From contig NZ_CP077062.1 of assembly GCF_019039255.1 (NCBI RefSeq), positions 1,488,001 through 1,552,000 on the forward strand: a stretch of 64,000 nucleotides of DNA, given 5' to 3'. Of this stretch, positions 1 to 10,641 are shown in pieces. The DNA comes from Nocardioides panacis (GTDB lineage Bacteria; Actinomycetota; Actinomycetes; Propionibacteriales; Nocardioidaceae). Within the stretch, counting starts at the first letter, position 1, and the number at the start of each line of letters is the position of its first letter. A program made the translations under genes and the position numbers. A model generated the notes under the pieces. That model made no database searches. It was not told the DNA's origin and saw nothing but the letters and a program-made list of their open reading frames with translations.

Positions 1-418
1 GGTCCTTGACGACCTCGACCTCGTCGTCGTGCAGCCGGAACGGCATCGCCAGCTGACTCAGCGGCGTCGACAGGTCCAGGTCGGTGTACGTCGCGCTCAG
101 CCGGTCGCGGTAGTCCGGGCCGAGCGCCTCGACGAGGGCCCGGTCGACGTGCTCCTGGGCGCGGGCGGACTGGGCCACCACGGCCGCGAGCGCGAGCGCG
201 GACCCGGCGGCCAGCGCGAGGGCGGGCCGGTCGCGGCGGCCGCGGGCCAGCTCGCGGACGGCGTCGGCGACGGTCAGCGCGAGCAGGTGCGGCGCGAGCT
301 CGCTGGTGAGCCAGCCGGCCGCCATCGAGGGCACCGCGACCTGGTAGCCCGGGACCGGCCGCACCGCGTTCGCGGTGAGCGCCGCGGTGGCGAGCTGGCG
401 CAGCAGGAATCCCGGCAT
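1..418 (-). CDS. Partial protein, probable N-terminus of an alpha/beta hydrolase (esterase-like)
   Basis: The ATG at 418 (minus strand) opens a frame that stays open for 139 codons and runs off the window edge, so only the N-terminus is seen. It begins MPGFLLRQLATAALTANAVR and contains an Ala/Leu-rich hydrophobic stretch around residues 64-80, then an acidic segment ending DDEVEVVKD. I recall this N-terminal pattern from actinobacterial alpha/beta hydrolases, where a helical or membrane-associated region precedes the catalytic domain. The nucleophile elbow would lie outside the window, so the enzymatic call is recollection plus inference. It is divergent from the next gene, with 116 bp between the two starts. 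Confidence 0.5.
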   Translation of the reverse strand, partial: MPGFLLRQLATAALTANAVRPVPGYQVAVPSMAAGWLTSELAPHLLALTVADAVRELARGRRDRPALALAAGSALALAAVVAQSARAQEHVDRALVEALGPDYRDRLSATYTDLDLSTPLSQLAMPFRLHDDEVEVVKD

Positions 419-534
419 GCGCGCAGCCTACCGACGGCTAGAACGTGTTGCAGGGTGTGCCCGGTCACACGTGCCGCGTAGCCTCGGCCCCAGGGCCCTG
501 CGCCGTGTGGCGCCCAACTGAAGGAGGCCCTTCG

Positions 535-1677
535 ATGGATCAGCTCACGCTCGGTGTCATGTCGCAGTCGGCGAAGGAGAACGAGCACCGCCGGCCGATC
601 CATCCCCAGCACCTGGACCGGATCGACCCCGCGCTGCGGTCCCGGATCTTCCTCGAGCACGGCTACGGCGAGCGCTTCGGCGTCGACGACGAGCAGCTCG
701 CCGCGTCGGTCGCCGGCATGCGCACCCGCGAGCAGCTGCTCGCGCAGTGCGACGTGATCCTCCTGCCCAAGCCGCAGCACGCCGACCTCGCGGACATGCG
801 CGACGGACAGACCCTGTGGGGCTGGCCGCACTGCGTGCAGGACGAGAAGCTGACCCAGCTCGCGATCGACCGCCGGCTCACGCTGATCGCCTTCGAGGCG
901 ATGAACCACCGGCACCCCGACGGCACCTTCGCGCTGCACGTCTTCCACAAGAACAACGAGCTGGCCGGCTACTCCTCGGTGCTGCACGCCCTCCAGCTCG
1001 TCGGCCTGACCGGTGACTACGGCCGGCGGCTGCGGGCCGCGGTGATCGGCTTCGGCGCCACCGCCCGCGGGGCGGTGACCGCCCTGAAGGCGCACGGCAT
1101 CCACGACGTCGACGTGCTGACCAACCGCGAGGTCGCCGCCGTCGGGTCACCGATCCACTCCGCGCGGATCATGCACTTCCACCACGACGACGAGAACCCC
1201 CGCCGCAGCCAGGTGATGACCGAGGAGGGCCTCGCCCCGCTGCCGGTGTTCCTCGCCGAGCACGACCTGATCGTGAACTGCGTGCTGCAGGACACCGACG
1301 CCCCGCTCACCTTCCTGGTCGACGAGGACCTCCCGACCCTGGCACCCGGCACCCTGATCGTCGACGTCTCCTGCGACCTCGGCATGGGCTTCAGCTGGGC
1401 CCGGCCGACGTCCTTCGAGCAGCCGATGTTCACCGTCGGCGACAACGTGCACTACTACGGGGTCGACCACACCCCGTCGTACCTCTGGGACTCCGCGACG
1501 TGGGAGAACAGCGAGGCGCTGCTGCCCTACCTGCCCGTCGTGATGGCCGGAGGTGACCGCTGGGACGCCGACGAGACGATCCGCCGGGCGATCGAGATCC
1601 GCGAGGGCGTGGTGCAGAACCCGGACATCCTGTCCTTCCAGCACCGTTCCGCCGACTTCCCGCACCCGCACGCCTGA
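535..1677 (+). CDS. Alanine dehydrogenase/PNT-family enzyme, N5-(carboxyethyl)ornithine synthase-like
   Basis: This 380-residue protein fits the alanine dehydrogenase/transhydrogenase family, most like N5-(carboxyethyl)ornithine synthase, which reductively couples pyruvate to the ornithine side chain with NADPH. The N-terminal half carries KENEHRRPIHP, the substrate-side motif of the family. A Rossmann motif, AVIGFGATARGAV, lies near residues 168-180. The C-terminal part has IVDVSCDLGMGFSWA and VDHTPSYLW, typical of these enzymes. The ATG at 535 was chosen because AAGGAGG (521-527) sits 7 bases upstream; the frame stays open further upstream without a comparable ribosome site. Lysine or another amino acid could be the true substrate. 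The family is clear, the substrate is inference. Confidence 0.72.
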   Translation: MDQLTLGVMSQSAKENEHRRPIHPQHLDRIDPALRSRIFLEHGYGERFGVDDEQLAASVAGMRTREQLLAQCDVILLPKPQHADLADMRDGQTLWGWPHCVQDEKLTQLAIDRRLTLIAFEAMNHRHPDGTFALHVFHKNNELAGYSSVLHALQLVGLTGDYGRRLRAAVIGFGATARGAVTALKAHGIHDVDVLTNREVAAVGSPIHSARIMHFHHDDENPRRSQVMTEEGLAPLPVFLAEHDLIVNCVLQDTDAPLTFLVDEDLPTLAPGTLIVDVSCDLGMGFSWARPTSFEQPMFTVGDNVHYYGVDHTPSYLWDSATWENSEALLPYLPVVMAGGDRWDADETIRRAIEIREGVVQNPDILSFQHRSADFPHPHA

Positions 1678-1704
1678 GGACCGCGTGCGTGCCACGATGA
1701 CCCG

Positions 1705-2163
1705 GTGAGCACCGCGAGACCGCACGGCGTCCTGCAGAACGGCTTCGACCTGGTCGACGACGACGAGCGGGTGCTGGCCACGTTCGACGGCTCCGTGTGG
1801 GGGGAGCGCGGCACCGTCACCGTCGCCGGACGGGAGTGGGGCTTCACCCGGGGTGCCGGCCGGCTGCTGCTCACCGAGGCCGGCCGACCGGTGGCCCACG
1901 CGCGCCGGCGCGGGCTGCTCTCGCCCAGCTGGGAGATCGGGTACGACGGGCGGGTGGGCACGCTCACCAAGCGCGGGGTCCGCTCGCCGCGCTACGAGCT
2001 GTGCGACGGCGCCGGCACCCCGCTGGGGGCCGTCGCGCAGAGGTCGTGGACCGGTCGCGCGCTCGACGTACGCCTGCCGGACGCGCTGCGGCCCGAGACC
2101 CAGGCGTTCGTCGCCGCGGTCGTGCTGACCCTGATGCGGCGCGCGCGGAGCGCCGGCGCGTAG
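1705..2163 (+). CDS. Hypothetical protein, 152 residues
   Basis: A GTG start 27 bases after the preceding stop opens a 152-codon frame with strong G/C third-position bias, so it looks coding. I do not recognise the family. The protein alternates short beta-prone segments with Gly and Arg (WGERGTVTVAGREWGFTRG, GRLLLTEAGRPVAHARRRG) and ends in a helix, TQAFVAAVVLTLMRRARS. This resembles a small antiparallel-beta fold with a C-terminal helix, in the style of LURP-one/tubby-like proteins, but that is only a structural impression. There is no signal peptide and no convincing membrane span. It is co-directional with the enzyme before it and may share its transcript. Confidence 0.55.
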   Translation: MSTARPHGVLQNGFDLVDDDERVLATFDGSVWGERGTVTVAGREWGFTRGAGRLLLTEAGRPVAHARRRGLLSPSWEIGYDGRVGTLTKRGVRSPRYELCDGAGTPLGAVAQRSWTGRALDVRLPDALRPETQAFVAAVVLTLMRRARSAGA

Positions 2164-2207
2164 GCTCCGGCCCAAGGAGCCTCCGCGCTCCACCAGGGAG
2201 CAACGCC

Positions 2208-2352
2208 ATGGCAGACAAGTCCCCCCCGACAGAACATGTCGAAGAAAGACGGCAAGTCCCTGAAGGAGAAGCGGGCCGACAAGCACGCCAAGGCCGACGC
2301 CAAGCACACCTCCGCCACCGCCGAGATCGTCACCAAGGGCAAGAAGCGCTGA
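2208..2352 (+). pseudogene. Small lysine-rich protein with frame broken at a C7 run
   Basis: The ATG at 2208 has a GGGAG site 7 bases upstream and begins MADKSP; the stop is at 2350-2352 in another frame. If the run of seven C at 2221-2227 had six, the gene would read MADKSPRQNMSKKDGKSLKE and continue to KGKKR, a 47-residue, very basic protein. I recognise MADKSPRQ-x-MSKK-x-GKS as the start of a conserved small actinobacterial protein of unknown function. As printed, only an internal ATG at 2236 could make the last 38 residues, and no ribosome site precedes it. Gene identity is reasonably firm; whether the break is real or a sequence error is open. Confidence 0.62.
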
Positions 2353-2415
2353 GCCGGGTCACGTCACACCCGTAATTGGGTCGCGCCGGGGCCCGCGGCG
2401 CGTCAGCCTGGACCC

Positions 2416-3423
2416 ATGTCCGACCTCGAGATCCACCGGTTCACGCCCGACGACGACGACGACGTCCGCGCCTCGTTCGAGATCAGCAACGCGGTGGCCG
2501 CCGCCGACGCGCCGTGGGAGCACCCCTGGCTGCCCGACCGGTTCCGCCTGTTCCTCGAGCGTGGCTGGGACGGCGAGCCGCCGGCGTGCTACCTCGCCCG
2601 CGTCGACGGCACCCCGGTGGGCGACGCCCTCGTCTTCACCTCCGAGCGCGACAACACCCACCTCGCCTGGCTGTGGCTGGGGATCCTGCCCGAGCACCGG
2701 CGCCGCGGCTACGGGACGGCGCTGTTCGAGCGCCTGGTGGAGGAGGTCCGGGCGCTGGGCCGCACCAGCGTCGGCACCGACGGCTGGGAGTCCGAGCGGG
2801 CGCTGGGCTTCGCGGCCCGGCACGGTCTCGAGAGGAAGTCCCAGGCGATCATGCGGCGCCAGCACCTGGCCGAGCTCGAGCCCGGCCGCGTGCGACGGCT
2901 GTACGACGAGGCGGCCGCCGCCGCGACCGACTACGAGCTGGTCCGGATCACCGGGCGGACGCCCCCCGAGCTGGTCGACGCCATGGTCGAGCTGGTGTCG
3001 GCGATCAACGACGCACCCACCGACGACCTGGACATCGAGGACGAGGTGTTCTCACCCGAGCGGCTGGCCGCCTACGAGGACGCGGCGCTGGCCAGCGGCA
3101 ACCGGCTCTACCGGCTGGTGGCGCGGCACCGGGGGACCGGCGAGCTGGGCGGCCACACCGTGGTGGCGGTCGAGGTGCAGCGTCCCGAGATCGCCGACCA
3201 GCACGACACCGCCGTGGCGAAGGCGCACCGCGGCCACCGGCTCGGTCTGCTGCTGAAGGCCGGGATGCTGCTGTGGCTGGCCGAGGCCGAGCCCCAGGTC
3301 GCGACCGTCGACACCTGGAACGCCGAGTCGAACGACCACATGATCGCGGTCAACGAGGCGCTGGGCTACCGGGTGATGGGACGCGAGCTGCAGTTCCAGA
3401 AGTCGCTGGTCACCGGGCGGTGA
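2416..3423 (+). CDS. GNAT family N-acetyltransferase with two tandem GNAT domains
   Basis: This 335-residue protein is a tandem GNAT. The first domain has the acetyl-CoA pyrophosphate-binding motif PEHRRRGYGTAL around residues 93-104. The second has KAHRGHRLGLLLK near residue 267 and ends with VNEALGYRVM and a final strand, the usual GNAT finish. Double-domain GNATs of this length are common in actinobacteria; in the mycothiol synthase MshD only one half is catalytic, so the same is possible here. The gene does not otherwise match MshD closely. The acceptor substrate cannot be read from sequence. The 3' end overlaps the convergent methionine aminopeptidase gene by 14 bases. Confidence 0.82.
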   Translation: MSDLEIHRFTPDDDDDVRASFEISNAVAAADAPWEHPWLPDRFRLFLERGWDGEPPACYLARVDGTPVGDALVFTSERDNTHLAWLWLGILPEHRRRGYGTALFERLVEEVRALGRTSVGTDGWESERALGFAARHGLERKSQAIMRRQHLAELEPGRVRRLYDEAAAAATDYELVRITGRTPPELVDAMVELVSAINDAPTDDLDIEDEVFSPERLAAYEDAALASGNRLYRLVARHRGTGELGGHTVVAVEVQRPEIADQHDTAVAKAHRGHRLGLLLKAGMLLWLAEAEPQVATVDTWNAESNDHMIAVNEALGYRVMGRELQFQKSLVTGR

Positions 3424-4138
3424 GCACCAGCGGGCCGTCCTCCGTGATGGCGATGGTGTGCTCCATGTGCGCGCCGCGGGAGCCGTCGCCGCTGCGCAGC
3501 GTCCAGCCGTCCGGGTCGGTCCACAGCACGTCGGAGGTCTGCAGGAACCACGGCTCGATGGCGATCACCAGTCCCGGCTTCAACGGGTACCCGCGACCGG
3601 GGCGGCCGTCGTTCGGCACGTGCGGGTCGCCGTGCATCGTGCGGCCGACGCCGTGACCGCCGAAGTCGGTGTTCACCGAGAGGCCGTCGGCGTGGGCCAC
3701 CGCGGAGATGGCGGCGGAGATGTCCCCGATCCGGGACCCGGCCTGGGCGGCCGCGATGCCGGCGTCCAGCGCCCGGCTGGCGGTGTCGATCAGGTCGAGG
3801 TCCTGCTGCGCGGGGGTGCCGACCACGACGCTGAGCGCGGAGTCGGAGACCCAGCCGTCGACGGAGGCGGCGAAGTCCACGCTGAGCAGGTCCCCGTCGG
3901 CGAGCACGTAGTCGTGGGGGAGGCCGTGCAGCACCGCGTCGTTGACCGAGGTGCACAGCACCTTGCCGAACGGCATCGCGCCGAAGGACGGGTGGTAGTC
4001 GATGTAGCAGGACTCGGCACCGCGGTCCCGGATCATCCGGTGCGCGAGCGCGTCGAGCTCCAGCAGGTTGACGCCCACGTCGGCGGCCTCCTGGAGACGG
4101 GTCAGCACATCGGCGACGAAACGCCCGGCGGGCTTCAT
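3410..4138 (-). CDS. map: Type I methionine aminopeptidase; true start probably GTG 4175 with a frameshift
   Basis: The enzyme removes the initiator Met from nascent proteins. Counted from the ATG at 4138, all five metal ligands are present: D88 (SVDFA), D99 (VSDSA), H162 (GGHGVG), E195 (AIEPW) and E226 (HMEHT). The protein is 242 residues, slightly short. Just upstream, a GTG at 4175 reads MIELRTP. If the six-G run at 4154-4159 had five, this would continue AEIEQMKPAGRF, exactly the missing N-terminus of the family. So the natural start is probably 4175 and the shift may be an error. That start lies only 17 bases from the divergent GTG at 4193. The ATG at 4138 could still give a nearly full enzyme. 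Confidence 0.85.
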   Translation of the reverse strand: MKPAGRFVADVLTRLQEAADVGVNLLELDALAHRMIRDRGAESCYIDYHPSFGAMPFGKVLCTSVNDAVLHGLPHDYVLADGDLLSVDFAASVDGWVSDSALSVVVGTPAQQDLDLIDTASRALDAGIAAAQAGSRIGDISAAISAVAHADGLSVNTDFGGHGVGRTMHGDPHVPNDGRPGRGYPLKPGLVIAIEPWFLQTSDVLWTDPDGWTLRSGDGSRGAHMEHTIAITEDGPLVLTAR

Positions 4139-4192
4139 CTGCTCGATCTCGGCGGGGGGTTCGCAGCTCGATCACGCAGAGAGCCTACGGCG

Positions 4193-5191
4193 GTGAGCGT
4201 CGGGACCTGGACCAGCCCCGCCTTCGCGGAGGAGGCGCGGGCGTGGGTCGCGGACCGGCTCGTCCCGCTCGAGGTCGCGCTGACGGGCGAGGGCGTCCAG
4301 CCGCACGCCCGCCCGTGGTCCAGCACGATCCGCTTCGAGACCACGGCGGGACGCGTGTGGTTCAAGGTGAACGGTCCGGGCACCCGGCACGAGGCGACCC
4401 TGGTCCGCGAGCTCGACCGGCTGGTCCCGGGCCTGCTGCCCGAGGTCCTCGCGGTCGACGCGGCGCGGGGCTGGTCGTTGGCCCGGGACGCCGGCCCGGT
4501 GCTGCGCGAGGCGCTGCCGGCCGACGAGCTGTGGGACGCGTGGGAGCGGCTGCTGCCGCGCTACGCCGAGGCGCAGGTGGCGCTGGCCGGGCACCGTGAC
4601 GAGGTGCTCGCCACCGGCATCGCCGAGGTGTCGCCCGCGACGGTTCCCGGGCTGGCCCGCCGGCTGCTCGACGAGCTGGCCGGCACCCCCGAGGACGAGG
4701 GCGGCCTGTCGTTCGGGCAGGCCGCCGCCCTGGAGCGGGCGCTGCCGGTCGTCGCCGAGCAGTGCGCGGAGCTCCGCGCCTGCGGGGTGCCGGACTCGGT
4801 GCAGCACGACGACCTGCACTCCGCGAACGTCTGCTGGCCCGGGACCCCCGCCGACGCCCGGGTGATCGACTGGGGCGACGCGACGTGGGGGCACCCGCTC
4901 GGCACCATGCTGGCCACGCTGAACTCGATCGCCTTCCACGCCGGCACGTACGTCGACGGGCGGCCCGCGCCGACCCCCGAGCTCCTGCGGGTGCGCGACG
5001 CCTACCTCGAGCCGTTCACCCGGTACGCCGCCCGCGCCGACCTCGTGCGCTGCGTCGACCTGGCCCGTCGTACGGGATGTGTCGGGAAGGCGCTGGCCTA
5101 CCGCGCGGCGCTGGCCGGGGAGCCGCTGTCGACGCATGCCGAGAACGAGTTCCCGGTCCGCGACTGGTTCCTGGGGCTGCTGGAGGACTGA
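4193..5191 (+). CDS. Aminoglycoside phosphotransferase-family kinase
   Basis: This is a 332-residue APH/choline-kinase-type protein. The catalytic loop SVQHDDLHSANVCW lies near residues 202-215 and the Mg-binding segment VIDWGDATWGHP near 223-234, both in the order expected for the fold. An N-terminal nucleotide-binding region precedes them (STIRFETTAGRVWFKVNG; the K would contact ATP). The C-terminal helices are those of a substrate-binding lobe. The natural substrate is unknown; most chromosomal actinobacterial members are not antibiotic-resistance enzymes. The start is a GTG that diverges from the methionine aminopeptidase start with only 17 bases between. The stop is 4 bases from the stop of the convergent collagen-like gene. 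Confidence 0.75.
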   Translation: MSVGTWTSPAFAEEARAWVADRLVPLEVALTGEGVQPHARPWSSTIRFETTAGRVWFKVNGPGTRHEATLVRELDRLVPGLLPEVLAVDAARGWSLARDAGPVLREALPADELWDAWERLLPRYAEAQVALAGHRDEVLATGIAEVSPATVPGLARRLLDELAGTPEDEGGLSFGQAAALERALPVVAEQCAELRACGVPDSVQHDDLHSANVCWPGTPADARVIDWGDATWGHPLGTMLATLNSIAFHAGTYVDGRPAPTPELLRVRDAYLEPFTRYAARADLVRCVDLARRTGCVGKALAYRAALAGEPLSTHAENEFPVRDWFLGLLED

Positions 5192-5195
5192 GCGG

Positions 5196-5552
5196 CTACT
5201 TGACCACGCAGACGTTCTTCTTGGTCAGCCTGAGCTTCTGGCCGGCGGTGACGGTCACGTCGGTGATCACCTGGACCGACCGGCCCGAGCACCCGGTCGA
5301 GCCGAGGTCCACGGGCTTCACCTGCACCTTCGCGGCCTTGCCCGTCTTGCCGGCCTTCCCGTCCTTGCCGTCCTTCCCGTCGAGGCCGTCGGCCCCGTCC
5401 TGCCCCGCAGGACCGGTCGGGCCGGGGGCACCGGTGAGCCCCGTCTCGCCCTGCGCACCCTGCAGCGACCCCTGGAACGTCGCCACGGCGCCGAACGCGC
5501 CCACGAATCCGAACACCAGCGCCAGGACGCAGGTCACCACCATCTTTCCCAT
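5196..5552 (-). CDS. Small membrane-anchored collagen-like protein
   Basis: This 118-residue protein has a hydrophobic N-terminus (residues 4-26, signal-anchor or signal peptide). It is followed by about 14 consecutive Gly-X-Y triplets (residues 32-73), including GAPGPTGPAG and lysine/aspartate triplets such as GKDGKDGKAGK. The C-terminal domain has two cysteines (C88, C115) and reads like a small exported beta domain. Bacterial collagen-like proteins form surface triple helices; here the Pro-rich front and the charged Lys-Asp back could stabilise a trimer. No sortase signal is present, so the N-terminal helix is the likely anchor. Function is unknown. The frame is intact despite the repeats. 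Confidence 0.75.
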   Translation of the reverse strand: MGKMVVTCVLALVFGFVGAFGAVATFQGSLQGAQGETGLTGAPGPTGPAGQDGADGLDGKDGKDGKAGKTGKAAKVQVKPVDLGSTGCSGRSVQVITDVTVTAGQKLRLTKKNVCVVK

Positions 5553-5643
5553 GGGGCCAAGGTAAAGGTGCCTGGCCGGTCCCGTCCGGGCTTCGCCCGA
5601 AGTGCGGCCGTTCGGCCGGGCCGCCCGGCTGCCGGCACCGCCG
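5553..5643. terminator. Hairpin-rich gap between the collagen-like gene and the MBL gene
   Basis: This short spacer holds two strong inverted repeats, CGGGCTTCGCCCG with a tight TTCG-like loop and CGGCCGTTCGGCCG. They could act as a terminator for the MBL transcript or lie within the collagen-like gene's leader. There is no U-tract, so the terminator assignment is tentative. Confidence 0.35.
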
Positions 5644-6297
5644 TCACCAGCCGCGCTCGCGCCACTCCGCGAGGTGCGGGCGCTGCTCGCCGAGCGTGGA
5701 GTCGTCGCCGTGGCCGGGGTAGAACCAGGTCTCGTCCGGCAACCGGTCGAACACCTTGGCCGACACGTCTCCGATCAGCGACGCGAAGTCCTCGGGGGAG
5801 CGGGTCCCGCCCACGCCGCCGGGGAAGAGGCAGTCACCGGTCCACAGGTGCGGGGCGCCCTCGGGGTCGTCGTACAGCAGCGCGATGGACCCGGGGGTGT
5901 GGCCGACGAGGTGGATCACCTCGAGCCGGCAGTCGCCGACCTCGACGACGTCGCCGTCGGAGACCCTGCGGTCCACGGGGACCGGCAGCTCGTCGGCGTC
6001 CTCCTCGCCCGCGACCGTCTCGGCGCCGGTGGCCCGGACGACCTCGGCCAGCGCGCGGTGGTGGTCCCAGTGCTGGTGGGTGGTGACCACCCGGCGCAGG
6101 CCACCGTCGCCGACGACCTGCAGGATCCGTGCGGCGTCGTCCGCGGCGTCGACGAGCACCTGCTCGTCGGTCGCGCGGCAGTGCAGCAGGTAGACGTTGT
6201 TGTCCATCTCGCTGACCGAGAACTTCGTGATGATCAGCGCCGGGAGCTCCCGGACGTCCGGCGCGCTGCCGGGACTGACCTTGCCGTGATAGCTCAT
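5644..6297 (-). CDS. MBL-fold metallo-hydrolase (glyoxalase II-like)
   Basis: This 217-residue metallo-beta-lactamase-fold hydrolase carries the zinc motif THQHWDHH at residues 73-80, then HTPGSIALL, GDCLFPGG and the C-terminal YPGHGDD. These are the metal-ligand blocks of glyoxalase II-like thiolesterases. Actinobacteria use mycothiol, so a mycothiol-conjugate or general thioester substrate is plausible but not shown. The start ATG at 6297 overlaps the stop of the upstream MDMPI-like gene (ATGA), so the pair is probably co-transcribed and coupled. In many actinobacteria a similar hydrolase lies next to uvrA, as here. Confidence 0.8.
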   Translation of the reverse strand: MSYHGKVSPGSAPDVRELPALIITKFSVSEMDNNVYLLHCRATDEQVLVDAADDAARILQVVGDGGLRRVVTTHQHWDHHRALAEVVRATGAETVAGEEDADELPVPVDRRVSDGDVVEVGDCRLEVIHLVGHTPGSIALLYDDPEGAPHLWTGDCLFPGGVGGTRSPEDFASLIGDVSAKVFDRLPDETWFYPGHGDDSTLGEQRPHLAEWRERGW

Positions 6298-7019
6298 CTC
6301 CACCTTCCCAGGATCGGCAGAACGCCTGCCGAGCAGGCTAGCCCGCGCCCGTCGCCCCGGCCGACCAGCCACCAGGCCAGGTCGCCGGCGGCGCCGCGGA
6401 TCTCCGGTCCCTGGCCGACGCCGAACTTCCAGAGCCCGTCGACGTCGGTGGCGGACAGCACCATCGACGGCCCGCCGCCCGGCAGCGCCGCCAGCTCGCC
6501 CTGCCGCTGGCGGACCACCGCGCGGGAGAAGTCCGGCGGCCAGCCGGCCGGCTCGTAGCCGAGGTCCAGGTCGGCGTGGTGGATCTCCACCTCGGCCCGG
6601 CGGCGCGGCCCCAGGGTGTCCAGCGCGAAGGTGGGCTCGCCGCCGGCGGTCCGGGCGTACGGCGTGGCCGGGTCGGCGGTGCACGTCCAGAACGCCTCGG
6701 TGAGCCGGGCGACCGACGCCGTGGCGTCCTCCACCAGACCGGCGAGGTCGTGGGAGCGGACGGTCTCCTCGATCTCGGCGTCCCGGGCGTCGCTCGAGGG
6801 GTACATCGAGGCGGGCTCGCCGGCCGCCGCCTGGGCGAGCACCCGGGTGAACGCGTCGGCGTTGCGGGACAGGTGCGCCACCACGTGCGCGCGGGTCCAG
6901 CCGGGCAGCACGGAGGGCCGCCGTACGGACTCGTCGTCGAGGACTGTCAGTGCCTGCAGATACCGTGTCGTGGCAAGCAGCGTCTCGTCGATCTGCGGAA
7001 GGGCCGAGGACGTGGTCAT
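6294..7019 (-). CDS. Maleylpyruvate isomerase-family (MDMPI/DinB-like) protein
   Basis: This 241-residue protein resembles mycothiol-dependent maleylpyruvate isomerase. The N-terminal four-helix DinB-like domain has PGWTRAHVVAHLSRNADAF, and AEVEIHHADLDLGY supplies the Glu and His that, with the first His, bind the divalent metal in the family. A smaller C-terminal MDMPI-type domain follows. The substrate is not deducible; many members are general mycothiol S-transferases. I chose the ATG at 7019 (MTTSSALPQ), as an upstream in-frame ATG at 7055 would intrude on the uvrA promoter and adds an unconserved N-terminus. It overlaps the MBL gene at its 3' end. Confidence 0.75.
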   Translation of the reverse strand: MTTSSALPQIDETLLATTRYLQALTVLDDESVRRPSVLPGWTRAHVVAHLSRNADAFTRVLAQAAAGEPASMYPSSDARDAEIEETVRSHDLAGLVEDATASVARLTEAFWTCTADPATPYARTAGGEPTFALDTLGPRRRAEVEIHHADLDLGYEPAGWPPDFSRAVVRQRQGELAALPGGGPSMVLSATDVDGLWKFGVGQGPEIRGAAGDLAWWLVGRGDGRGLACSAGVLPILGRWR

Positions 7020-7067
7020 CACCCCATCCAAGCCTGCGGGCGCCGCTTGTTCCACCCGCTATCATGG

Positions 7068-7081
7068 CGAACGTTTGTTCG
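7068..7081 (+). promoter_or_regulatory. LexA/SOS box upstream of uvrA
   Basis: The sequence CGAACGTTTGTTCG is a perfect match to the core actinobacterial/Gram-positive SOS box CGAAC-N4-GTTCG. It lies 24 bases before the uvrA GTG. LexA bound there would block uvrA transcription until DNA damage triggers RecA-stimulated LexA cleavage. The site is 48 bases upstream of the divergent MDMPI-like gene and could influence that promoter too. Confidence 0.82.
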
Positions 7082-7105
7082 AACGCGACCTATTGAGGAT
7101 GTGCC

Positions 7106-10114
<3,009 letters not shown>

Positions 10115-10146
10115 CCAGACTGTCACCCGATCCTCAGTGACCTTTC

Positions 10147-10170
10147 AGGTGCTCCGACGGAGCGCCTTCT
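10147..10170 (+). terminator. Terminator-like hairpin after uvrA
   Basis: A 9-bp stem (AGGTGCTCC / GGAGCGCCT, one G-U pair) with a 3-base loop starts 33 bases after the uvrA stop and is followed by TTCT. It probably ends uvrA transcription. The U-tract is weak, as is usual in high-GC genomes. Confidence 0.5.
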
Positions 10171-10212
10171 AGTGTGAGCTTCAACCGACCCCCTCACCTC
10201 CCGGGAGCTGCG

Positions 10213-10638
10213 ATGAGCGACCAGAGCACCGACCCGAGCCGCCGGACCGTGCTGCGCGGGGCCGCCGTCGGCGGGGCGGCCCTGCCCCTGCTGGCCGCCT
10301 GCGGCAGCGGGAGCGGGAGCAGCAGCGCCTCGGCGCCGAGCGCGTCCGCCGCCCCCGTGACCGTCGCGGCCAAGGACGTCCCGGTGGGCGGGGGGAAGAT
10401 CCTCACCGACCAGCAGGTCGTGGTCACCCAGCCCGAGAAGGGCACCTACAAGGCGTTCACGGCGATCTGCACGCACCAGGGCTGCACGGTGAACAAGGTG
10501 CTCGGCGGCAAGATCGTCTGCCCGTGCCACGGCAGCACGTTCTCGATCACCGACGGCTCGCCCCAGGGCGGTCCTGCTCAGTCGGCGCTGGCGGAGAAGA
10601 AGGTCTCCGTGGAGGGCGACCAGATCTCGGTCAGCTGA
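10213..10638 (+). CDS. Rieske [2Fe-2S] lipoprotein with Tat signal
   Basis: This 141-residue exported Rieske protein begins with a twin-arginine signal, SRRTVLRG (residues 9-16). A hydrophobic segment and the lipobox LAAC follow (lipid-modified C30), then a Ser/Ala linker. The cluster ligands are in CTHQGC (86-91: C86, H88) and CPCHGS (103-108: C103, H106); C91 and C105 can form the structural disulfide. It is the short, soluble-domain type, not the cytochrome bc1 subunit, and its electron partner is unknown. The ATG at 10213 was chosen for the Tat signal and an upstream GGGAG. Its last 24 bases lie inside the 27-bp repeat that flanks the polysaccharide island. Confidence 0.88.
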   Translation: MSDQSTDPSRRTVLRGAAVGGAALPLLAACGSGSGSSSASAPSASAAPVTVAAKDVPVGGGKILTDQQVVVTQPEKGTYKAFTAICTHQGCTVNKVLGGKIVCPCHGSTFSITDGSPQGGPAQSALAEKKVSVEGDQISVS

Positions 10639-10641
10639 GCC
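10615..10641 (+). repeat. 27-bp direct repeat, left copy (candidate attL)
   Basis: This 27-bp segment starts GGCGACCAGATC and ends at GAGCC, and is identical to 31439-31465 in the same orientation. It covers the last 24 bases of the Rieske gene, including its stop, plus three more. Similarity continues leftward at 26 of 37 bases to position 10578. A perfect 27-bp match at this spacing is not expected by chance, and its position at a gene's 3' end is the classic setting for site-specific integration. Confidence 0.85.

Noticed and set aside
4193-5191. Aminoglycoside resistance gene
   Set aside because: The fold is shared by many kinases and the gene sits among housekeeping genes with host-like composition; there is no reason to predict resistance.
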